A stretch of DNA of 32,170 nt from an uncultured Planctomycetaceae bacterium (GCA_903863885.1 CAIPEB010000743.1:1-32170); one strand, 5' to 3'. Shown: positions 1 through 10,057, numbered from the stretch's first letter. Translations and numbers: made by a program. Notes: generated from the letters alone by a model not told the origin.

Positions 1-139
1 GGAGAGTGAAGCATGAATCACGACGGTGCAACCACTTCTTAACCGCACGACCTCGCGGGTGGTTCGGCAGTGTCCGGAGTGAACGCAGCTCGCGCCGAGC
101 TTGCCGGCTGGTCAGACTGCTGAGGCAAAGGAGTCGCTT

Positions 140-1390
140 ATGGACAGGGTGCTTGCCGTCGTGCTGGCCGGGGGAAAGGGCACCCGGCTCGAACCGCTCA
201 CTCGCGACCGCGCCAAGCCGGCCGTCCCTTTCGGCGGCGCATACCGCATCATCGACTTCACGTTGTCCAACTGCCTGAACAGCGGCTTTCGCAAGATCCT
301 GGTGCTGACGCAGTACAAAGCGCTGAGTCTTCAGCGGCACATCAATCGCGGGTGGCGGGGCCTGTTCAGCTGGGAACTCGGTGAGTTCATCGATATCGTG
401 CCGCCTCAGCAGCGCATTGATGAGCATTGGTATCGGGGAACGGCCGACGCGGTCTACCAGAACATCTACTCGATCGAAAAAGAGAGCCCGCAATACGTCG
501 TGGTCCTGGCCGGCGATCACGTCTACAAGATGGACTACCACGACATGCTGCTGTTCCATATCGCAAAGAACGCAGATGTCACGGTCGGCGCCCTGCCGGT
601 TCCCGTCGAAACGGCGGCGGGCCAGTTCGGGGTGATCGAGATCGACAAGGACTCGCGGATTGTCGGTTTCGAGGAAAAGCCGGCGCACCCGCGTCCGATT
701 CCCGGAGACGAAAAACGATGCCTGGCGTCAATGGGCATTTACATCTTCACTGCCCCGTTCATGTACGAACAACTCTGCCAGAACGCGGCCAGACCCGACG
801 CAGGGCACGACTTCGGGCACGACGTGATTCCGTCCATTATTGAATCGCATCGCGTCGTGGCATTCTCCTTCCGCGATGCCAACCGGAAGGCCGAACCGTA
901 CTGGCGGGACGTCGGGACTCTGGATGCGTATTACGAAGCCAACATGGAACTGGTCCAGGTCGACCCGCTGCTGAACGTCTACGACCAGACCTGGCCGATC
1001 CGCACGGTGCATCCGAACCTCCCGCCACCCAAGACCGTATTCGCCGATCGGGGAGAGGGCGGCCGCTGCGGTCAGGCACTCGACAGTGTCGTTTGCCCCG
1101 GCACGATCATCTCAGGCGGCCTGGTTGAGCGCACTATCGTAGGCCATGCCTGCCGCATCAACAGCTACGCCGTTGTCGAGGATTCGATTCTCTTCGACGG
1201 TGTGGACGTGGGTCGCCATGCCAAGATCCGACGCGCAATCATCGACAAGGGAGTCTGCATTCCCTCGGGTGTGCTGATCGGCTACGACCATGCCGAAGAC
1301 CGACGGCGAGGATTCGTGGTCAGTGAAGGGGGCGTCGTCGTCATCGCGAAAACGGAGAGTTCGGAACAACTTTTCGAGACGCCCCCCTAA
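140..1390 (+). CDS. glgC: Glucose-1-phosphate adenylyltransferase (ADP-glucose pyrophosphorylase)
   Basis: Makes ADP-glucose from glucose-1-phosphate and ATP, the committed step of bacterial glycogen synthesis, in the cytoplasm. The 416-residue product has the nucleotidyltransferase signature near its N-terminus ([14 protein letters not shown], then [10 protein letters not shown] and YRIIDF), [11 protein letters not shown], the metal/substrate segment [10 protein letters not shown], the sugar-phosphate lysine motif FEEKPA, and [16 protein letters not shown] left-handed beta-helix-like C-terminal part follows (CPGTIISGG to [12 protein letters not shown]-type repeats). Length is normal for GlgC. 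The ATG at 140 is chosen over the in-frame ATG at 101 because AAAGGAG lies 6 nt upstream and conserved homology begins right after it. No other glycogen synthesis gene is adjacent; malQ, also in alpha-glucan metabolism, lies 2.2 kb downstream on the other strand. The downstream neighbour, a broken BON gene, is convergent with an 18-nt gap. Confidence 0.97.
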   Translation: MDRVLAVVLAGGKGTRLEPLTRDRAKPAVPFGGAYRIIDFTLSNCLNSGFRKILVLTQYKALSLQRHINRGWRGLFSWELGEFIDIVPPQQRIDEHWYRGTADAVYQNIYSIEKESPQYVVVLAGDHVYKMDYHDMLLFHIAKNADVTVGALPVPVETAAGQFGVIEIDKDSRIVGFEEKPAHPRPIPGDEKRCLASMGIYIFTAPFMYEQLCQNAARPDAGHDFGHDVIPSIIESHRVVAFSFRDANRKAEPYWRDVGTLDAYYEANMELVQVDPLLNVYDQTWPIRTVHPNLPPPKTVFADRGEGGRCGQALDSVVCPGTIISGGLVERTIVGHACRINSYAVVEDSILFDGVDVGRHAKIRRAIIDKGVCIPSGVLIGYDHAEDRRRGFVVSEGGVVVIAKTESSEQLFETPP

Positions 1391-1407
1391 AGATGCCCCC
1401 TCGCAGA

Positions 1408-1659
1408 TCAGGGACAACTATCCACTTGGATCAGGTTGACGACCTCGCGGATCCCCTCCAGATCGGCGACGGCCGTCTGCGCCAACTGTTTGTAGTGGAA
1501 CGTCGGGACGCGTCCCCACAGCCTCAGAATTCCGTTATCGAAATCGCACTAGACTCGCCTGATGGAGCGGTAAAGGCTGTGCTGCAACCGCACACGCGCC
1601 ATTTCCTCGATATCCGGCGAACATTCAACATCCCGATGCCGTTCGATAATCACGGACAT
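1408..1659 (-). pseudogene. BON-domain protein gene interrupted by one in-frame amber codon
   Basis: The minus strand reads as an 83-residue small BON-domain protein except for a TAG at codon 37 (bases 1549-1551). Before the stop: ATG, then a helical segment ending HSLYRSIRRV. After it, in the same frame: CDFDNGILRLWGRVPTFHYK and LEGIREVVNLIQVD. The glycine-containing strand (L-W-G-R-V) and the terminal V-N-I-V pattern are typical BON features. AAAGGAGG sits 7 nt before the ATG, and reading frame and codon use are intact on both sides, so the gene looks functional apart from this codon. TAG is one C-to-A change from TCG, and serine before the Cys is what I would expect in this family (inference). 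Explanations are a recent nonsense mutation, a base-call error or, less likely, readthrough. BON domains are thought to bind membranes or ligands; the specific role is unknown. No signal peptide is seen. Confidence 0.75.
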
Positions 1660-1693
1660 CCTCGCCTCCTTTCCCTCGCGCGTGATCCCTTTC

Positions 1694-1731
1694 TCGCGAA
1701 TGATCTCACTGTGTCGCGAATGATCACTGTG
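1694..1731 (-). repeat. Tandem direct repeat upstream of the BON gene
   Basis: Two adjacent near-identical units, TCGCGAATGATCTCACTGTG (1694-1713) and TCGCGAATGATCACTGTG (1714-1731), differ by a 2-nt insertion. A weaker partial third unit (TTGCGAG) follows. They lie about 35-75 nt upstream of the BON start codon, where an operator or leader element would be. Regulator binding is inference; a chance slippage duplication is equally possible. Confidence 0.5.
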
Positions 1732-1739
1732 TTGCGAGT

Positions 1740-2248
1740 TGTTATTCCGTCACGCTTTTCCATTCCGTCGCGAGTTTCCGCCTTCCGGCAGGTTCCCTTC
1801 GCAACAAGAGTCAGGAATTGCTCGAGCGTCTCCTGCCGCTCGTCACACACCCAGAACCCGGCACAAATCAGGTTCGCCGCATCTCAGATCGTTGCTCGGA
1901 TCCCAGACGCACTGGTTCGAGGTCGATCACGGATCCTCACCGACGCTCAAAGGCCACGACACCCAAAACGCACTGCGTGCAGAACCAGAACGTGCAGGAA
2001 CACGGTTTGCAAAAGCATTGCCCGCCAAAGACACTGGCTGCAAAACACGCTGCTCGCAAGAGGAATCGTCGGCGGAACGCAAAAGTTGCAGAACGCGTCA
2101 GGCCCCGCCAAGCTGTCCGGTTGAATGAAGAGTCATATCCGCTTTACGTCGGTCATTATAAGATCACCCCATGGTCAGTCAAATTAATCCCGCTGATTTT
2201 GTGGCACTTTTCCCGCGAAAAACAGGGCATTTTGCTTTCATTGACAGC
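1740..2248. other. Intergenic region without a convincing gene
   Basis: Open frames exist on the plus strand here, but their translations are rich in Arg, Pro, Thr and Cys, have no recognisable motif, and lack ribosome binding sites. Short A/C-rich phrases around 1965-2060 recur loosely (cagaac, gcaaaa). I see no RNA gene and no clear promoter for the LRR gene. Confidence 0.5.
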
Positions 2249-3529
2249 ATGAGCATTCATCCCAGACAACGTTGTATAGATCATGCGAATCGAGATTCGG
2301 GCGATGTTCACTTGCGGCCCTCACGCCGCGGCCAGCCGGCCCGGGCGCAGTGCGTTTTCCGGACACCTTTGCGTGCCGCTGCGATCATCATGCTCGCGAT
2401 TGGCATACCTGCATGCATCTGCAGCGGGGATTTGCGGGCTGAATCACCGGCCAATCGGCCTCCGGACGCGAGCATCGCAGGAGACAAGCCAAAGTCTGTC
2501 GATGAACCAGACGCGGGCGATGAGCAAGCCACGCCAAACGCCCCCCCCGCATCGGCGATGATCGCCCGACTCGGCGGCACTCTTTTGCAGGATCCAGCGA
2601 ATCCGGCCAGGCCCCCAGTGGAAGTCACGCTGCTCAACCAGCAACTCCGCGACAGCGACGTGGAGTTACTCACGACGTTCCCCGAATTGTCACGGCTCTA
2701 CCTCACCGGCACTCCGATCACCGACGCGGCTCTGCTCTCTGTCGGTCGATTGAGGAAACTCACGACGCTTGGCCTGGCAGGCACGGGGATTACCGACCGA
2801 GGTCTGCGGCAATTGCACGAGCTCACCCACCTGCAGACGCTCTTTCTGGGGAACACGCGGGTGACCGACGCCGGCATGGGAGACCTCAGCCGATTGACGA
2901 ACCTGCAGACGCTGTTCCTCAACAACACGCGAGTGGCCGACGGAGGAGTGACGAGACTGAAGACGCTGACGAAACTGCATTTGCTGAGCCTCCAGGCAAC
3001 GGGGGTCTCCGATGCCGGCTTGGCCGAAGCCTCGAACTGGCCTGAACTCGAAACGCTCTTTCTCAACGGCACACGCGTGGCACGCAGCCGAATGCTGTAT
3101 TTGCAGCAAATGCCCGAGTTAAAGGGCCTTTACCTCGGACAGACCGAGTTCACGGACGCGCGGCTGGAGGACCTCACACCGCTGACGAAGCTGGAGTGTC
3201 TCGTACTGAGCAACACCTCCGTAACCGACGCGGGCATGAGCCGACTTTCGCAGCTCAGCCGACTTCGAGTGCTGAATCTCAACGGCACACAAATCGGCGA
3301 CGCCGGCGCTAAACCACTCGCAAAGCTTGCACAACTCGAATCGCTCATGCTGAACAACACGTTTGTCACTGACTCGAGCATCTCGGCGATGAAGGGGTTG
3401 AGCCATCTCCGCCAGTTGTGGATCGTCAACACGATGGTCAGCGAAGCGGCCATCGCCGAATTGCGCAAGTCGCTTCCGAAGTGTGACGTGCACCGCTACG
3501 ATCGCGGCGGCGGTCTTCCGTGCGATTGA
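2249..3529 (+). CDS. Secreted leucine-rich-repeat protein
   Basis: A protein of about 426 residues carrying a run of leucine-rich repeats of about 24 residues through its C-terminal two thirds. The unit reads roughly L-x-x-L-x-x-L-x-L-x-x-T-x-[VI]-T-D-A-G, as in TLFLGNTRVTDAGM and CLVLSNTSVTDAGM. This ribonuclease-inhibitor-like type is abundant in planctomycetes and is usually taken as a protein-binding scaffold. A hydrophobic segment (AAAIIMLAIGIPAC) preceded by arginines suggests export; I-P-A-C weakly resembles a lipobox. A Pro/Ala/Asp-rich linker separates it from the repeats. The start is uncertain: no Shine-Dalgarno is visible. ATG 2249 is preferred to ATG 2171, and TTG 2312 would give a shorter signal-peptide n-region. 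Converges on malQ. Function unknown. Confidence 0.82.
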   Translation: MSIHPRQRCIDHANRDSGDVHLRPSRRGQPARAQCVFRTPLRAAAIIMLAIGIPACICSGDLRAESPANRPPDASIAGDKPKSVDEPDAGDEQATPNAPPASAMIARLGGTLLQDPANPARPPVEVTLLNQQLRDSDVELLTTFPELSRLYLTGTPITDAALLSVGRLRKLTTLGLAGTGITDRGLRQLHELTHLQTLFLGNTRVTDAGMGDLSRLTNLQTLFLNNTRVADGGVTRLKTLTKLHLLSLQATGVSDAGLAEASNWPELETLFLNGTRVARSRMLYLQQMPELKGLYLGQTEFTDARLEDLTPLTKLECLVLSNTSVTDAGMSRLSQLSRLRVLNLNGTQIGDAGAKPLAKLAQLESLMLNNTFVTDSSISAMKGLSHLRQLWIVNTMVSEAAIAELRKSLPKCDVHRYDRGGGLPCD

Positions 3530-3531
3530 GA

Positions 3532-3613
3532 GAGTCTGGAGTCTGGAGTCTGGAGTAAAGCAACCTACCGGCTACCGCCCTACCGACTACCGGCTATTGG
3601 CATCCGTGGCATC
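3532..3613 (+). repeat. Degenerate intergenic simple repeat, copy 1
   Basis: Three perfect tandem copies of GAGTCTG (3532-3552) are followed by a short A-rich stretch, a run of ACCG-type repeats (CTACCGGCTACCGCCC...) and GGCATCC. It fills most of the 97-nt gap between the converging LRR and malQ genes. The reverse complement of 7931-8008 has the same order of motifs. Confidence 0.6.
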
Positions 3614-3626
3614 TTCCAATGCGAAG

Positions 3627-5774
3627 TCACAGTCCTTCGGGCGACCACTTTCGCGAGTCGGCCACTCGCCGCACGATCCTGTCGATGCACGGATCGTCGG
3701 CAATTTCCTCGAATGTCAGGCGAGTCTTGCGACGCCAGTTGACTCGTTCATTGACGGTGCCGGGCGTGTTCTGCGGTAACGTCTCGCCCCAGAGATCCTC
3801 GAGATTGACCAGCACGACTTCGGCATGGCTTTGTCCGAGATAAGCGAGGCAGGCTTCGAGGACGGCCTCCGTCGATTCGTCCTCGTTCAACAGGCCACGG
3901 TGCCGGAGAAACTTGATTACCGCCTGCCGCGTATGAGCCCGGTGTTCCCGTTGGCCTCGCGCTTCATCTTCCTTGAGCAATCCGAGATCGACGCGGTCGT
4001 CGATATCCAGTCCCTGCCAGTAAGATGCAAAAGGCGGCATGTCGTGGGTGTTGAGGCTGGCCACGGAATTCGGACCGGGATCCGACAGCGCGTGGTATTC
4101 GTCCGCGCGGCATTCATACTGCACGACGAACAACCGTCCGACTCGATGCCGGTCCATCGCGACGCGGGTCTCCGGCGGCACAGTGCCGAGGTCTTCTCCG
4201 ATGACTCGCGCACAGAAACGCTGGGATTCGATCGTCAGTACCGCGTAAAACTCATCTGCTGCGTAACGCACGTAGGCGCCGTCGCGGGCCGCGAAACCCT
4301 CCGGAATCCAGAAGAGACGGTGCAGTCCCATCACGTGGTCGATGCGCAGCAGTTTGGCGTAGCTGAGATGGGCTCGCAGCACGGATAGAAAATAACCGTA
4401 CCCCTGTCGCCGGAGCCGTTGCGGATGCAGGGGCAGGAATCCCCAGACCTGACCACCGGTGAAAAAGCCGTCAGGGGGCGCTCCGCCGCTGACATTCTGC
4501 GCAAAAGCGTCCGGATATCGCCACACGTCGAACCCCTGGGGATGCACGCCCAGCGGCAGATCGAGGTACCACGTCAGGTCACGACGAGCGGCTCCCTCGG
4601 CCAAATGCGCAAGCTGCTCGGCCACGATCATCTGAACATAAAGATGATAACGGTAGGTCTCCTCGTCGAAGTATCCCTCCGGCAGTTCGCCTCGCTGCAT
4701 CTGCGATGACCAGTGAGTCCAGTCTCGACCGTACTTTGCGCCGGCCCCGCGAAACCTGGCATATTGCTCCAGTTCCGGCATGCCGCCGATAAGCTCCTGC
4801 AGTTTGTGACGGCGCGGCGAGTCGCCCGCAAAGAACCGCTTCGCCAGAATCTCCAGCATTCGCCGCTTCAACTCCATCTGACGGCCGTACTCGACGAGCC
4901 GGTTTTCCCGAAGCGAAGACTGCGTCGCGAGTACGTCGGCCGCTGCCAGAAGCGACTCGAGCTGCGAGCATCCCTGCGATTCCGGAATTCGCGTCACATC
5001 GATGAAGAGTTCGTTCCAGAACAGCCGGCTCACCGGACGGTAGGGACTTTCATCGCCCGGCAGATCGTAGAAGGACGCCAGCAGCGGCAGAGTGGCCACA
5101 AGCCCGCCGCCCCGGTCGGCCACCCAGTCGTTGAGCGACTCCAGATCTCCGAAGTCACCGGCTCCCCAGCTCGCGCGGCGATGCAGTGCGTAGAGCGGCA
5201 GGAACACGCCCCAGCTTCGCTTCGCCGCACCCTCCGCGCCGTACGCCCTGTTCGGCGCCGAAAGCAGCATGGCCGCGACGGACTGAGCCCCGACAAAAAG
5301 TTCGAACCGGTGATAGCCCGTGGGCAGTTCGTCCGGAAGCCGGACTCGCCTCTCGACATAGCGATACCCGTCGCACTCACGCTCGTGGCACTCCACGAAA
5401 TCTTCTGGTGAGACGGTCCAGGCTCGCGCCGCACCGGATTCTTCGATGAAACGGCACTCCACATTTTGCCCGGCATCTTCCGCCGCGACTCGCAGCCAGA
5501 AGAAATTGGTCGCACCTTGCCATGCCACAATGACGGGTTCAATCATCAGCCGGGCCGAGGCCAGCCTCGCCTCGCGCAGCAGGTCCCGCGCCTGGTGCGG
5601 GGCGCTGATCGGCACATCGAGACTGCCGAGTATCTTCAGCAGCGTCTCCGGAGGCGCCGCGCGATACTGCCCGTCGAGATCGTTGAAGCCCAGCTCGATA
5701 CCGTTCAGCTGGGCCAGTTCGTATAGTTCGCGAGGCACTTCGGTCATCAAATGCGTTCCGCTGGTTCGAGACAT
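3627..5774 (-). CDS. malQ: 4-alpha-glucanotransferase (amylomaltase, GH77)
   Basis: Transfers alpha-1,4-glucan segments between oligosaccharides (disproportionation) in cytoplasmic maltodextrin/glycogen metabolism. The 715-residue product matches the long MalQ form: about 180 residues of N-terminal beta-sandwich-type region, then the catalytic barrel from about residue 185 (SWGVFLPLYALH, WGAGDFGDLESL). Catalytic residues are visible: the nucleophile Asp479 in RIDHVMGLHR, the acid/base Glu527 in VIGEDLGTVP, and Asp578 in SLNTHDMPPF. GAPPDGFF and GQVWGFLPL form the usual GH77 segment around residues 431-448. The start could instead be ATG 5747 (residue 10); neither start has a strong ribosome binding site. 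It lies 100 nt downstream of the DUF1559 gene on the same strand but probably is not functionally linked to it. Confidence 0.95.
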   Translation of the reverse strand: MSRTSGTHLMTEVPRELYELAQLNGIELGFNDLDGQYRAAPPETLLKILGSLDVPISAPHQARDLLREARLASARLMIEPVIVAWQGATNFFWLRVAAEDAGQNVECRFIEESGAARAWTVSPEDFVECHERECDGYRYVERRVRLPDELPTGYHRFELFVGAQSVAAMLLSAPNRAYGAEGAAKRSWGVFLPLYALHRRASWGAGDFGDLESLNDWVADRGGGLVATLPLLASFYDLPGDESPYRPVSRLFWNELFIDVTRIPESQGCSQLESLLAAADVLATQSSLRENRLVEYGRQMELKRRMLEILAKRFFAGDSPRRHKLQELIGGMPELEQYARFRGAGAKYGRDWTHWSSQMQRGELPEGYFDEETYRYHLYVQMIVAEQLAHLAEGAARRDLTWYLDLPLGVHPQGFDVWRYPDAFAQNVSGGAPPDGFFTGGQVWGFLPLHPQRLRRQGYGYFLSVLRAHLSYAKLLRIDHVMGLHRLFWIPEGFAARDGAYVRYAADEFYAVLTIESQRFCARVIGEDLGTVPPETRVAMDRHRVGRLFVVQYECRADEYHALSDPGPNSVASLNTHDMPPFASYWQGLDIDDRVDLGLLKEDEARGQREHRAHTRQAVIKFLRHRGLLNEDESTEAVLEACLAYLGQSHAEVVLVNLEDLWGETLPQNTPGTVNERVNWRRKTRLTFEEIADDPCIDRIVRRVADSRKWSPEGL

Positions 5775-5874
5775 CCATCGGTCTGTGGGCCCGCCGGGTC
5801 CACTTGCCGGGCAAGCCGGCCAAGCAAGCCGGATTCAGGCAGCGGAGCAACCCGCGGTTCGCGACGGCCAGAAA

Positions 5875-6753
<879 letters not shown>

Positions 6754-6941
6754 TTCCGCAGCCTTTCCCTTGATAAGACGTGGCGGACCTTCCAATTGAT
6801 GAAGTTGGCCGCTGGTTCCGCAACGCGGCCCCTGCTGCACGCGGGAATTCTCTCCGCCTCGAATGAGCACCCCACGCACTTTACATCGATTTGACGCAGC
6901 TTCCTAGTAGCTCGCCTCGCAAACTCTTCCGTCCGCGAGGG

Positions 6942-7814
6942 TCAACCGCCGCCGGCGGCCTCTCTCCTCGCGACGACGCGGTGAAAGTGCAGTTGCACCT
7001 CGCGGCGCACTACGCGTCTCACCCCTTCGACCAGACAGCGAGGTTCATTGTCCTCCTGTCCGATCCGGATCACTTCTTCCAGCGGCGAGCCGGGCGGCAC
7101 GGTGAAGGTCGACTGCTGTATGATCTGGTTGCCGGCATCCAGTTCCGGGACGATGAAGTGACACGTGGCTCCATAGGTCAGCATGCGGGCCTTGTACGCG
7201 TCGTGGTAGGGCCGAAACCCCGGGAAACTGGGCAGCAGCCCATGATGCAGATTCACTATCCGGCCGCCGGCGTACTTCCAGCAGGTCGCGGCAGCCATCA
7301 CCCGCATGTACCTCGCGAGGATGACGTAGTCGACCTGGTATTCGTCGAGCAGCGATACAAGCTCGTCGTCGTCCACACGGCCTTCCGCATCCCCGATCAT
7401 GCGCCAGTCGACCTCGAACTGCTCGGCGATTCCCCGGCATGCGCTGCGGTTACCGATCATTACCGCCGGAGTGGCTCGGATCTGGCCATCGCGAATGGCC
7501 CGGAGCAGAGCCAGCGGAGGCTCCTGCCGATAGGTGACGCAGATCGCCAACCGCGGCTTGCCGGCCCGCTCTTCCGGCGACCATACGCGGATCGACAAGT
7601 TCTTCATGCTGCCGATTTCGTGCATGGCAGAGCGAAGCGACTGGAGCTGATCCCCGGGGAAGTCGATCCGCAACAGCATTGCGAACAACGCTTCCTCGTC
7701 GTGGTTGTACATCTGGACTTCGGATATGTTCGCACCCTGGGCCGTCACGTAGTGAATGATCGGATCAACCAGACGCACGTTGTCCGGCCCTACGGCCGTG
7801 ATGGTGATTTCCAT
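6942..7814 (-). CDS. purU: Formyltetrahydrofolate deformylase-like protein (PurU family)
   Basis: A 290-residue product of standard PurU length and layout: an N-terminal ACT-like domain (about 1-80, beginning MEITITAVGPDNVRLV) and a formyltransferase fold (about 88-280). PurU releases formate and tetrahydrofolate from 10-formyl-THF. The catalytic Asn/His pair is present in VNLHHGLLPSFPG, and the Asp in PELDAGNQII after GATCHF. The usual D-x-G-P-I-I is altered to DAGNQII, and the family's RVSH-like stretch reads TFTVPPG, so this is a divergent member; a related formyltransferase activity is possible. GAGG lies about 6 nt before ATG 7814. No folate or purine gene is adjacent; the next gene upstream is divergent. 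Confidence 0.8.
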   Translation of the reverse strand: MEITITAVGPDNVRLVDPIIHYVTAQGANISEVQMYNHDEEALFAMLLRIDFPGDQLQSLRSAMHEIGSMKNLSIRVWSPEERAGKPRLAICVTYRQEPPLALLRAIRDGQIRATPAVMIGNRSACRGIAEQFEVDWRMIGDAEGRVDDDELVSLLDEYQVDYVILARYMRVMAAATCWKYAGGRIVNLHHGLLPSFPGFRPYHDAYKARMLTYGATCHFIVPELDAGNQIIQQSTFTVPPGSPLEEVIRIGQEDNEPRCLVEGVRRVVRREVQLHFHRVVARREAAGGG

Positions 7815-8201
7815 GAAAACCTCGGTGCGGAGTCAAAATGCCGCGAACCTCCATGGCCGCCAAAGCAACAGATGGATGAGCGCCTAAATCCTAACGAATC
7901 GCGAGCGGACGATGCAGGGTACTGCGGAACGGATGCCGGATGCCGGTGGTCGGTGGCCGAAAGGAGTTTATCTTCCTCTGGACTCTCGACTCCGTTCCCC
8001 CAGACTCCACATTACCGCGCACTATTCACTGCCGAGGCGGTCTGATACGCTTATTTCCCGACATTCAGGTATATTCTTGTTTGCAGCTTCGGGGTGGAAC
8101 GGGGCCAGCCGGTCCGTCGGTTGCGGCACCTCGCCTGTCCTCCGAAGTTCCCCCGCTTTCGGTCTCCGCCGAGGCCGCTCCGGAAGGAAGATTCCCACGA
8201 G
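7815..8201. other. Intergenic region between divergent genes
   Basis: Contains the second copy of the degenerate intergenic repeat (7931-8008) and an AT-richer stretch around 8045-8085 with a TATATT that could serve as a -10 for the plus-strand gene. No convincing -35, gene or RNA is seen. Confidence 0.45.
7931..8008 (-). repeat. Degenerate intergenic simple repeat, copy 2
   Basis: Read on the minus strand it runs GGAGTCTGG, GGAGTCGAGAGTCC, an A-rich stretch, ACCGACCACCGGC and GGCATCCGGCATCC. This is the same motif order as at 3532-3613 on the plus strand, with many substitutions. The two copies are therefore in opposite orientation, both intergenic. Confidence 0.5.
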
Positions 8202-8645
8202 ATGGACGCGACACTGAAGCGAAAAGTCACTCGCGACGAAGTCAAACCGGGCGAGTCCCTTTGCGATTACTGCACAGCCAAGTGCTGCCACTATTTTGCG
8301 CTGCCGATCGACACACCGACCCGGCGCAAGGACTACGACTACATCCGTTGGTTCCTGCTGCACGAGCGGGCAACCGTTTTCATTGAAAGCGGCACTTGGT
8401 ATCTGCTGGTTTACACCACGTGCCGCCACCTGCGGGCCGACCACCTCTGCGGGATTTACCTGACACGTCCACAGATCTGCCGGGCCTACTCGACCAACAA
8501 GTGCGAGTACGACGACGACTGGGTTTACGAACAGTACTTCGAGACGCCCGAGCAGATCGAGGAGTACATGGAAGTCGTTCTCCCGCGAAAGTCGGGCCAG
8601 TCGATTCGCAGCCCCAAACCTGCGTGCCTGCCGATCGCGCAATAG
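8202..8645 (+). CDS. YkgJ-type cysteine-cluster protein
   Basis: A 147-residue cytoplasmic protein with the zinc/iron-chelating Cys-cluster pattern of the YkgJ (CxxCxxxCC) family: CDYCTAKCC at about residues 21-29, then a Cys in TTCRHL, LCGIYLTRPQICRAY, and a further Cys in NKCEYDD. Proteins of this family bind a metal through these cysteines; their biochemical role is not established. The tail is basic (PRKSGQSIRSPKP). ATG 8202 is chosen because homology starts there; GGAAGG lies somewhat far upstream (about 14 nt). It precedes hisS by 29 nt on the same strand, so the two are likely co-transcribed, though a functional link is not obvious. Confidence 0.85.
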   Translation: MDATLKRKVTRDEVKPGESLCDYCTAKCCHYFALPIDTPTRRKDYDYIRWFLLHERATVFIESGTWYLLVYTTCRHLRADHLCGIYLTRPQICRAYSTNKCEYDDDWVYEQYFETPEQIEEYMEVVLPRKSGQSIRSPKPACLPIAQ

Positions 8646-8674
8646 CTGTCCCTCGAAGAGAACCCCACTACGCC

Positions 8675-10015
8675 ATGACCGCACCTTTGATCACACCGCG
8701 CACCCTGAAAGGTTTCCGCGACTATCTGCCTCAGGCGATGATCGCGCGAGAACGGCTGATCGGCACCGCTCAACGCGTTTACCGGTCGTACGGTTTCAGC
8801 CCGATCGACACGCCGGCCCTCGAGTACCTGGAAATCCTCACGGGCAAGGGCAGCGACGAGACGGACCGCCAGTTGTACCAGTTCCAGGATCACGGCGGAC
8901 GGCACGTCGGCTTGCGTTTTGACCTGACGGTGCCGCTGGCCCGGTTCGCCGCGCAGCATGCAGGCGAGTTGGGAGTGCCGTTCAAGCGGTACCACATTGC
9001 GCCGGTGTGGCGTGGCGAGAACACGCAGCGCGGTCGGTACCGCGAGTTCCTGCAATGCGATTTCGACACGGTCGGCACGACTTCGGTTGCCGCCGATATC
9101 GAAACCGCGCTCGTGATCCACGACCTGATGCTCGCCATCGGTTTCACGAAATTCACGATTCATGTCAACAGCCGCATGCTGCTGAACGGATTGCTCCAGC
9201 GGCTGGGCGTCGCCGAGCGTGCCGGGGACATCCTCCGCGCGCTGGACAAACTGTCCAAGATCGGCCACGACAAGGTCGTCGAGGAAATGTCGCGCACCGC
9301 GGGGCTGGATGAATCCCAGGCGCGCGAGGTGCTGCGGCTCACGCAGTTGGAAGGCACCAACGAAGAGATCCTCGACCAGGCCCGGCCGCTCGTCACGGGA
9401 AGCGAGATCGGCGAAGCCGGGGTCGAACGCGTCTCGGAGATGTTCCGCAACATCCGGGCCGCCGGAGTGGACGACCGGCGATTGCGGCTGGATGTGTCGA
9501 TCGCGCGCGGACTGGACTATTACACGGGAGTGGTGTTCGAGACGTTCCTGGAGGAACTGCCCGATATCGGCAGCGTCTGTTCGGGCGGGCGATACGACAA
9601 CCTGGCCGGGCTCTTCACCCGCCAGCAGCTGCCCGGCGTCGGCGCATCGCTCGGACTCGATCGGCTGCTGGCCGCGATGGAAGAACTCGGCAAACTCGAG
9701 AGTGCCGGCACAACGGCACAGGTGTTGATCGCCTACTTCGACAAGACTCGTCTCGGCGACTACCTGCGGCTCGCATCGCAACTCCGCGGCCGGGATCTGT
9801 CGGTCGAGGTATTTCCCGAGCCGAAGAAACTGGGCCAGCAGTTGAAGTACGCCGATACGCGAGGCCACGCGGTGGCCATCGTGGCCGGCGGCGACGAGTT
9901 TGCAGCCAACAACTGCCAGGTCAAAGACCTTCGGCGAGCCGAAAGCCACACCATCTCGCTGACCGACGGCGTCGACCTGCTCGTGCAGACAATACGCCAG
10001 ATCCTCGCCAGTTGA
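8675..10015 (+). CDS. hisS: Histidyl-tRNA synthetase
   Basis: Charges tRNA-His with histidine; class II synthetase. The 446-residue product starts TLKGFRDYLPQAM (HisRS opening), with GLRFDLTVPLARF, motif 2 (RYHIAPVWRGENTQRGRYRE then FLQCDFDTVG), the histidine-binding element GLDYYTGVVFE, and motif 3 (SGGRYDNLAGLF ... GVGASLGLDRLL). A C-terminal anticodon-binding domain follows (about 355-446, VLIAYFDKTRLGDY onward). Length and order are canonical. The ATG at 8675 is the first that fits the family start; the frame is open upstream but overlaps the preceding gene. A strong palindrome follows 42 nt after the stop. Confidence 0.97.
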   Translation: MTAPLITPRTLKGFRDYLPQAMIARERLIGTAQRVYRSYGFSPIDTPALEYLEILTGKGSDETDRQLYQFQDHGGRHVGLRFDLTVPLARFAAQHAGELGVPFKRYHIAPVWRGENTQRGRYREFLQCDFDTVGTTSVAADIETALVIHDLMLAIGFTKFTIHVNSRMLLNGLLQRLGVAERAGDILRALDKLSKIGHDKVVEEMSRTAGLDESQAREVLRLTQLEGTNEEILDQARPLVTGSEIGEAGVERVSEMFRNIRAAGVDDRRLRLDVSIARGLDYYTGVVFETFLEELPDIGSVCSGGRYDNLAGLFTRQQLPGVGASLGLDRLLAAMEELGKLESAGTTAQVLIAYFDKTRLGDYLRLASQLRGRDLSVEVFPEPKKLGQQLKYADTRGHAVAIVAGGDEFAANNCQVKDLRRAESHTISLTDGVDLLVQTIRQILAS

Positions 10016-10057
10016 ATCAGACGTGTGACAATTGGAGCTGTCGTTTCGCGCTGATGT

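Noticed and set aside
1-139. Possible partial gene at the left edge (frame from 6)
   Set aside because: Arg-rich translation without motifs that overlaps the start of glgC; nothing supports coding.
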